The translations under genes were made by a program, and so were the position numbers. Shown here one piece after another: positions 58,331 to 64,000 of a DNA stretch of 64,000 nt. Below the pieces are notes generated by a model. It had not been told where the DNA came from. It saw only the letters and a list, made by a program, of their open reading frames with translations, and made no database searches. Origin of the DNA: Anas platyrhynchos (lineage: Eukaryota > Chordata > Aves > Anseriformes > Anatidae); contig NC_092603.1 in the NCBI RefSeq assembly GCF_047663525.1, forward strand, positions 1,880,001-1,944,000, read 5' to 3'. Positions within the stretch are counted from its first letter, which is position 1. Each line of letters starts with the position of its first letter.

Positions 58331-58433
58331 CCCCCACACACCCGATATTCTTGGTGAGACACCGTAGGAGTGCGTGAGCCTCTGCTCTATGCCCAGGACA
58401 CTGCAGAGACACCAGCGGGGCTTGTGGAGCATC

Positions 58434-58815
58434 TTTATTTTAGGAGATGGGGCCAACCGGGAGCCACCGGTGCCAGGAGGTGTCTGACTGGGGGTCCTCA
58501 GATGCTGCCTGGGGAAGGGGGGGACACAAAGGGTGAGAGATGGGGTGATTCACCCCTCGCTGATGTGGACGGGAATGGGGACACCGTTACCTGCGGGGTA
58601 GTTGTCTCCAGGGAGGGGAGTGTAACCTGTGGGGGGAGAAGAGGAGTGAGCAGAGTCCTCGTCACCCTTGACCACGGCCCCAACTCTCCCTGGACACTCA
58701 CCTGGGGCGGGAGGCCTGGCCCTGAAGCGGTAGACGCCGGCGAGAAAGAAGCCAAGTCCCAGCACCATCAGCACGGTGGCCACCATTATGGTCAACTCTG
58801 GCATTAGTCCAGGAC
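58434..58815 (-). pseudogene. DMB: MHC class II DMB remnant D (TM, tail and last exons)
   Basis: Minus strand: TM exon 58815-58702 (114 bp, two codons shorter than remnant C; LMVLGLGFFLAGVYRFRARP), tail exon 58626-58591 encoding YTPLPGDNYPA, last exon from 58508 ending GSI-stop, and AATAAA at 58439-58434. Upstream, the beta-2 exon is missing: intron sequence joins the degenerate repeat at about 58895. It is complementary to remnant A, which keeps beta-2 but lacks these exons. Confidence 0.87.
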
Positions 58816-58896
58816 CTGCGGGGTCACGGCCGGGTGAGTGGCAGCAAGGAGCCAAGACCGCCGGCCTCCGAGTGCGGTCCTGCTCCTCTCCACTCA

Positions 58897-59092
58897 CTCC
58901 CCATGCGACATCCCCATGCGAGGACCTGTGCAATGCCCCTGTGCCACACCCTGCAAGAGGCATGGCTATCTGCAACATCCCCTTGCAAAGGGCAATGCAA
59001 TGTTCTGTGCAGTACTCCTTGCAACATCCCCCTGCGACGTCCTCACACAGTGTGCACTGCAACACCCCCATGCAATGCCCGGTGCAACATCT
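58897..59092. repeat. Degenerate GTGCAACATCCCC-type tandem repeat
   Basis: About 200 bp of the same repeat as 7670-7945 and 22885-23275; the DMB beta-2 deletion ends in it. Confidence 0.65.
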
Positions 59093-59535
59093 TGCCAAGG
59101 CGATCATATCCAGGGAAGACTTTCTGCAGCAGAGCACGGGATCCCATAAGCAGGGCTATTTTTTTACAGCATCAAGCCCACTTGAAGGAGCCGCCAGGAC
59201 CCAGCAGCCCTCACCACGGAGGATGACAAGGCGTAGGCAGAGCCAGCAGCACGTCCTGCCCGGCCATTCAAAAGTAGCACCTGGGGAGCGCGACGACCAG
59301 GAATATGGTGACCATGGTGTGTGAACAGGGCATGGCGAATCAGAAGGGAGTGGCAGGCCGTTCATGCAGGTAGGGCGAGCAGGGAGGGCAGAGCGTTGCC
59401 CCCCGGACCATACGAACACCTCCTCTAACGGCGGTCTACCGCTAGCTAGGCTGCAATGGTCTCCACCAGGCACAGTGCACTCTCTAGCAAGTCTGTACAC
59501 ACCCAGACTGACTGCCCGCTCAAAAATGCACCAGT
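59093..59535. other. Spacer block shared with 7946-8385
   Basis: Non-coding; third copy of the unassigned 430-bp block. Confidence 0.4.
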
Positions 59536-60163
59536 TCAGGTCTCTGGGTGCAGGGAGCGTCTGAGCCTCTTGCTGTCATCTGTAGGAGGCTCTATGTGAG
59601 TGTGAGGTGCGAGCAGGTGGATGACCTGGTCCGCCTGGTGGCAGAACTCAAGGAGGAGGTGGAGAGGTTGCGGGCTATCAGGGAGTGTGAGCGGGAGACA
59701 GAGTGGTGGGGCAACTCCGTGCGGGGCCTGAAGGAGAGGTACTGGGATGAGACACCCCAAATGGGGGTGGACCCCCTCCCCTGTCGCTCTCAGGCAGAGG
59801 GAGGGGACCTAGGAGTTGAGGAGGAATGGAGACAGGTCCCTGCTCGACATCGCAGGTGATGCCCTCCCCAAAAGGCCCCACCTTCCCAGGTGCCCTTCCA
59901 CAACAGGTTTGCGGCCCTGGAGCTTGAGAGACCGGTAGCTGAGGAAGAGGTAGAAAGTGTAGCCAGGAGGATGCCTAGGGTGAGGAAGTCGACTCCATGC
60001 CTCAGGACTGCTATCCTCCTTTGATAGTCCAGGCTGGCAGTGATGACATTGAGGAGAGAAGCCTGAAGGCTATCAAACGGGACGTTAGGGGACTGGGGCA
60101 GTTAGTGGATGGAGCGGGAGTACAGGTGGTGCAGATCTCCACACTGCAGCCCATGGAGGAGCC
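59536..60163 (+). mobile_element. CR1 ORF1 fragment with a short ERV end
   Basis: VDDLVRLVAELKEEVERLRA and WRQVPARHRR frames, then the esterase remnant [20 protein letters not shown]. The last 40 bp are the start of the ERV block, cut at CCATGGAGGAGCC. Confidence 0.7.
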
Positions 60164-60290
60164 ATATGAATTTCCACCCTACAAAGGCAAACAGTACCTC
60201 TGCAGTCTTTCCATGTTGCCTGACTTCCCTTCCAGCAAACAGGAACTTTCCTTATCCACCTAAGCTCTAGAAGAAGGTCCCTGCCCATCT
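60164..60290 (-). mobile_element. Old CR1 fragment (minus), short
   Basis: Only the outer 125 bp of the old minus CR1 remain (CCTACAAAGGCAAACAGTAC). The ERV rest, plus-strand CR1 RT and inner part have been deleted compared with other spacers. Confidence 0.65.
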
Positions 60291-60825
60291 GAGCAAACCT
60301 TCTGCCACAGCTGCTTTACTGGAGCCGGGAGAGGCACAGGCATGTTGCCTTCAGCACCCTGGGCAAAGGGTGGCAGCTCTGGGCTCGGCACCCAGCTGTG
60401 CCCCGTTCCCTGCAGCCTCCGATCCTGCTCAGCTCTTCACTGCCATCTCTCCACATTTTCCCATTGCTCACAGTTTGATTCCTCCTTGCATGCGTGGAGA
60501 TGAACGACCTTAGCCAGTGGCTTTCCCTGGAGGTCTGGAGACGCCCCCACTGGGGTCAAGCCTCTCGTGCTTGCTAAAGGCAGTGGACTGGGCACACAGC
60601 TACAATGGGATGGTGGTGCCAGCCCTGCAGAGCTCCCCAGACATTGCCCCATGGGCAGAGCTGTTCCAGGAGGGTTATTGCAGCCAGGAACAGGGCAAAG
60701 GTTGGGAAAGTTGGGTGGAGACTTGTACTTTCTGCAGCTCTGCTGGGTGCCGTGAGGGACATCTACCTTGGCTTGGAGAAAAACCCCTGGGGGGCCCCCT
60801 GCCCCCTGGGGGACCTCTCTCTCAG
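60291..60825 (+). other. Conserved 5' flank of gene 8
   Basis: Homologous to 1446-1957; ends CTCTCTCTCAG before the ATG. Confidence 0.5.
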
Positions 60826-63800
60826 ATGGGGCTCCCCTGGGGCTGCAGCCACCCCAGCCTCACCGGCTATGCTAGGGGCCTCCTGACTTCCCTCATCACT
60901 CTGCTCCTCCTACAGCTGGGCTCAGGTAAGATCCTGTGGGGCTGCTGGGGGCCCCTGTGAAGGCACACATGCTGCTGTGGGACAGGGGAGCGGCTTTGGG
61001 AAGGGGGGTCTGGAGCCCACAGCTCGCCCATGTTGGGTTTCACTTTCACTTTGGTTCTTTCACGCAACATGGCTGCTGCCTTGCCTGCCCTTTCTGTGTC
61101 TCCTTCACCCACCTAAATGCTGCAGAGAGGGATCCCACTCCCAGCACACCTCCTTTTCCTATATGTCCTCCCTGTGTTTCTCCTCTTTCCCTGGTGTTTT
61201 CCCACGATACACAAGGGACGCAGCACGCACCAACTCACGCACAGCTCCCCCTTTGACACTCATTGCCCCTAAATTTACAATGGCAAAATCTCACCACCTC
61301 TTTGTGCCCTTCTCCATTGCCCAGCCCAGCTCAGAGTGGTGGGACCAGGACACCCTCTCACTGCCATTCTTGGGCAGGACGTCGTGCTGCCCTGCCACTT
61401 GTCCCCTCAACGCGATGCTCGCAGCTTGGAGGTCAGGTGGATTCGGCACAGGTTACCTGAGACAGTGCACCACTACCACAATGGAGAGGACCTGTACGGG
61501 GAGCAGATGGAGGCATATGCCGGGAGGACAGAGTTGGCCAGAGATGGTCTCTCTGTTGGAAACCTGGACTTGCGAATCATGGGGCTGAGACCCTCTGATG
61601 ATGGCCAGTACATCTGCACTGTGGGAGATGCTGATGCTTATGCTGAAACCATAGTGGAGCTGGAGGTGTCAGGTTAGTGGCTGGGGTGATACATCCAAGG
61701 GGTGGTGCAGGTGTCCCTGGGTTTGTGTGTCCCACCCAGGACCCGGTCCCATCCTCATGGCCACCTACGTGCCCTTTCGAACTGTAGAGTGTGATGAGCC
61801 TTCTCCTCTGTCAGTGAGCACTTGTCCACCAAGAAGTACACCTGTGCCCTTGCAGGCTTTTTATTGAGAGAGAGCTGCATGAATGCAATGATTTAATTCA
61901 GTCTCAGGGACCCTATTTGAACTCCATCCCCATGGTGTTGTGTGGGCAGTGGGCACAGGTTTCTGAGCAGGTCCTTCAGCTGTGCCAACAATAGGTGCGG
62001 GTTAGGGGTGAGAGTGGCTCCTTGAAGCGTCCAGTCCCTGAGCCCCTGGGGACATGGCTTGTCTGTGCTGTGTCTGGCATGGGAGCAGATGGGGTCTTTG
62101 CCTTGGAACTGAATTCCTCCCCAAGTCAAGCCCCAAACACGCGCTCTTACCCCAGCCACAGGCACTGACCCCCACCTCTCCCTGGGGGGCTACGAGGCCG
62201 GAGGCGTCCGGGTGCTGTGTCGATCGGCCGGCTGGTACCCGCTGCCGCAGCTGCTGTGGAGGGATGCTCGCGGGCAGCACCTGCCCTCGGTCTCCCAGAC
62301 ACATTCCCAGGACCAGGAGGGGCTCTTTGAAATCGAAGGCACCGTCATCGTGACCGGGAGCGTGGAGGGGCCCTTGTCCTGCGTGGTCAGGAACAGCTGC
62401 CTCGAGGAGGAAAAGGAATCATCCCTGCACATTGCAGGTACAAATGGCACAGCCAGGGTGAGGTGTTCCTGGCCCCTGCACTTGTCCTGAGCTGCGAGAA
62501 GTCTGGGTCTTGCTCTTCCATCCATGGACATGTAAACACAGCCCTTTTCCTGGTGCCTTTTCTCAGTTCCCTTCTTCCACAACACCCAGCCCTGGATGGT
62601 GGCTCTGGCTCTGGTCCTCGTGCTTTTGGCTGTGTCCATTGGCCTCAGTGTTTATCTCTTCCGAAAGCAAGGTAAGCTGGCAGCGCAGGGATGGAGCGCA
62701 GGGAGGTGTTCTGCGGGGACCCTTCTTGGGTCTGGAGCAGGGCTGAGCCCTGGCCCAGGGAGATGCGTAGAAGGAGGAAGGGAATGTTCTCCTGGGGATG
62801 CCAAAGGCCTTAGGATGGTCTTGGGCCTTTGTCTTGGGCAAGGAAGGCAGGGGAGAAGGCAAGGGGCCTTGGGTGGGAGGCCAGGGAGCATGGCTGCAGC
62901 ATGGGGCTGGTGGCAAGGTGCAGCCCCCCTGCACTTGTTCCCACCCAACAACCAAGCTGCTCTGCTCACCACCTGTTCCTCCGCCTTTGCTTTTCAGCGG
63001 CACAGAGCCGAGAGCTGGGAGAGTCCTTGCAGTCCCTGCCCCCAGCCCCTGGGAAGTGGTGTTGTCCCTGTGGGAGGGCCTGGTCTGGGTGGGCTCTGAG
63101 GGCTTGTGTGCTGGTGGCTCGGGGGTGCTGGAGGAGCAGCTGGAGCCTGGGGTGGGAGTGGGGAGTGCTGGGGCTGGGGCTGCCCTGGGCATGGGGCACG
63201 GCCAGGATGGCTGAAAGGAACGGGGATCAAGGTGGGGACGGGGAGCGAGCTGCGGGGCTGCCCCGCTCTGCAATGACGCTTCTGGGACAGGAACGGAATA
63301 TCCTCCAACAATCTTTTTTTCATTTCGGTAATGTCTACGGTACCACTGGGATATAATCTGCACAAGTGTCTGTGTTTCCAGATGCACTAAGAGCATTGTT
63401 CATAGCTGGACCACTATGTTTTTGGTCCCACCTTGGAACAAGGCTGTATTATCCCAGTCATGGGATGTGTTCAGGGTCTAACATAGGCTGAACAACTCTC
63501 CCTCTGATCATGCATTACTTTCACTTTCCTTTTCAGAGAAACAAGCTGCAGAGCTGGGTGAGTGTCCTGGTGCTTCGACACATGGCTATGCCAAGGCAAT
63601 GTGAGGGAGGGTGGGCAGCTGGGACAGAGCAGCCCAGGGCTGGCCCCTCACCCTGCCCACACTCACTGGGCACCAGCCATGGGCTGTGATCAGCTCTCCC
63701 CTCTCCTTCCAGCATGGAGACGGTGTCTACTGCCTCATAATAGAGGTAGGTGTGCATTGGGTAGCCCTCTGAAGTGCTTCTCCTGCCCCTGGTGGGGCAT

Positions 63801-64000
63801 GTTCAGGAGCCAAGAGGTGCCCCATCTCCTGCCCCGTGGGACAGCTCCTGGCCCCGAGCTGGGGAAAGCCTGCCCAGGGCTGAGCTCTGCCCCTGATGGC
63901 CTGGCTCCTTCTGTCCCTGCAGTGAAGGTGACCCTGGATCCACACACGGCTCATCCCTGGCTTGTGGTGTCTCAGGACAACAGCAGTGTGAGATGCGGAA
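60826..64000 (+). CDS. BG/butyrophilin hybrid gene 8, cut by window end
   Basis: Exons: signal 60826-60925; IgV 61325-61672; IgC 62156-62437; TM 62567-62671; heptad 63537-63557 (EKQAAEL); linker 63713-63745; B30.2 from 63923, running off the window after VKVTLDPHTAHP and VVSQDNSSVRC. All visible exons are open and in phase. V has the variant ATILGQDVVLP..., RHRLPETVHHYHNGEDLY, EQMEAYAGRTEL and GDADAYAETIVELE. The first heptad exon 62998-63018 has a lost donor (GAGAGT) as in gene 7, so only one heptad is expected. The V-C intron and the intron before the last heptad match gene 7. Genes 7 and 8 are therefore sisters, but gene 8 has the common 5' flank and gene 7 does not. Confidence 0.82.

Overview
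The window is bird nuclear DNA and almost certainly lies in an MHC region. The evidence is CR1 LINEs throughout, avian endogenous retrovirus LTRs, MHC class II DMB gene remnants, and a tandem array of immunoglobulin-superfamily genes of the BG/butyrophilin kind. The order of bird cannot be fixed from sequence alone. A CR1 copy with a long open reverse transcriptase shows that CR1 was active recently in this lineage.

Eight units of roughly 5-9 kb lie head to tail on the + strand. Each starts with a 100-bp signal-peptide exon at 1958, 10788, 16592, 26131, 35196, 46406, 53899 or 60826. The typical gene has a signal peptide, a BG-like IgV exon (348 bp), a butyrophilin-type IgC exon (282 bp), a transmembrane exon (105 bp), a run of 21-bp heptad exons, a 33-bp linker exon and a B30.2 (PRY-SPRY) terminal exon. 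Every internal exon is phase 1-1, so exons can be gained or lost without breaking the frame. Genes 1, 3, 4, 5, 6 and 7 read open from ATG to stop under these exon models (505-545 aa). Gene 8 is open but runs off the window inside B30.2. Gene 2 keeps only its signal and V exons.

Downstream of genes 1, 3, 4 and 7, tail to tail on the minus strand, lie 3' pieces of DMB: the beta-2 Ig exon, TM exon, YTPLPGDNY tail exon and last exon in different combinations. No signal or beta-1 exon is present, so all four are remnants. Spacers between units are a repeated composite: DMB remnant, a degenerate GTGCAACATCCCC-like repeat, CR1 ORF1 (+), an ERV fragment, the CR1 RT 3' part (+), then an old CR1 (-). 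Because the composite recurs, it amplified together with the genes.

Recent events are visible. 1-5915 and 14635-20543 are nearly identical and then diverge abruptly. A young CR1 at 14015-15753 is inserted in an older CR1, and its duplicate is cut by the window start. Gene 5 has 11 heptad exons after a 1.1-kb internal duplication. Genes 7 and 8 have lost the first heptad donor. An LTR-like insertion re-made the V-exon acceptor in units 1-5. The unit 6/7 spacer (about 51.1-53.3 kb) differs from the others and holds a hairpin, a minisatellite, a C2H2 zinc-finger fragment and a partial LTR.
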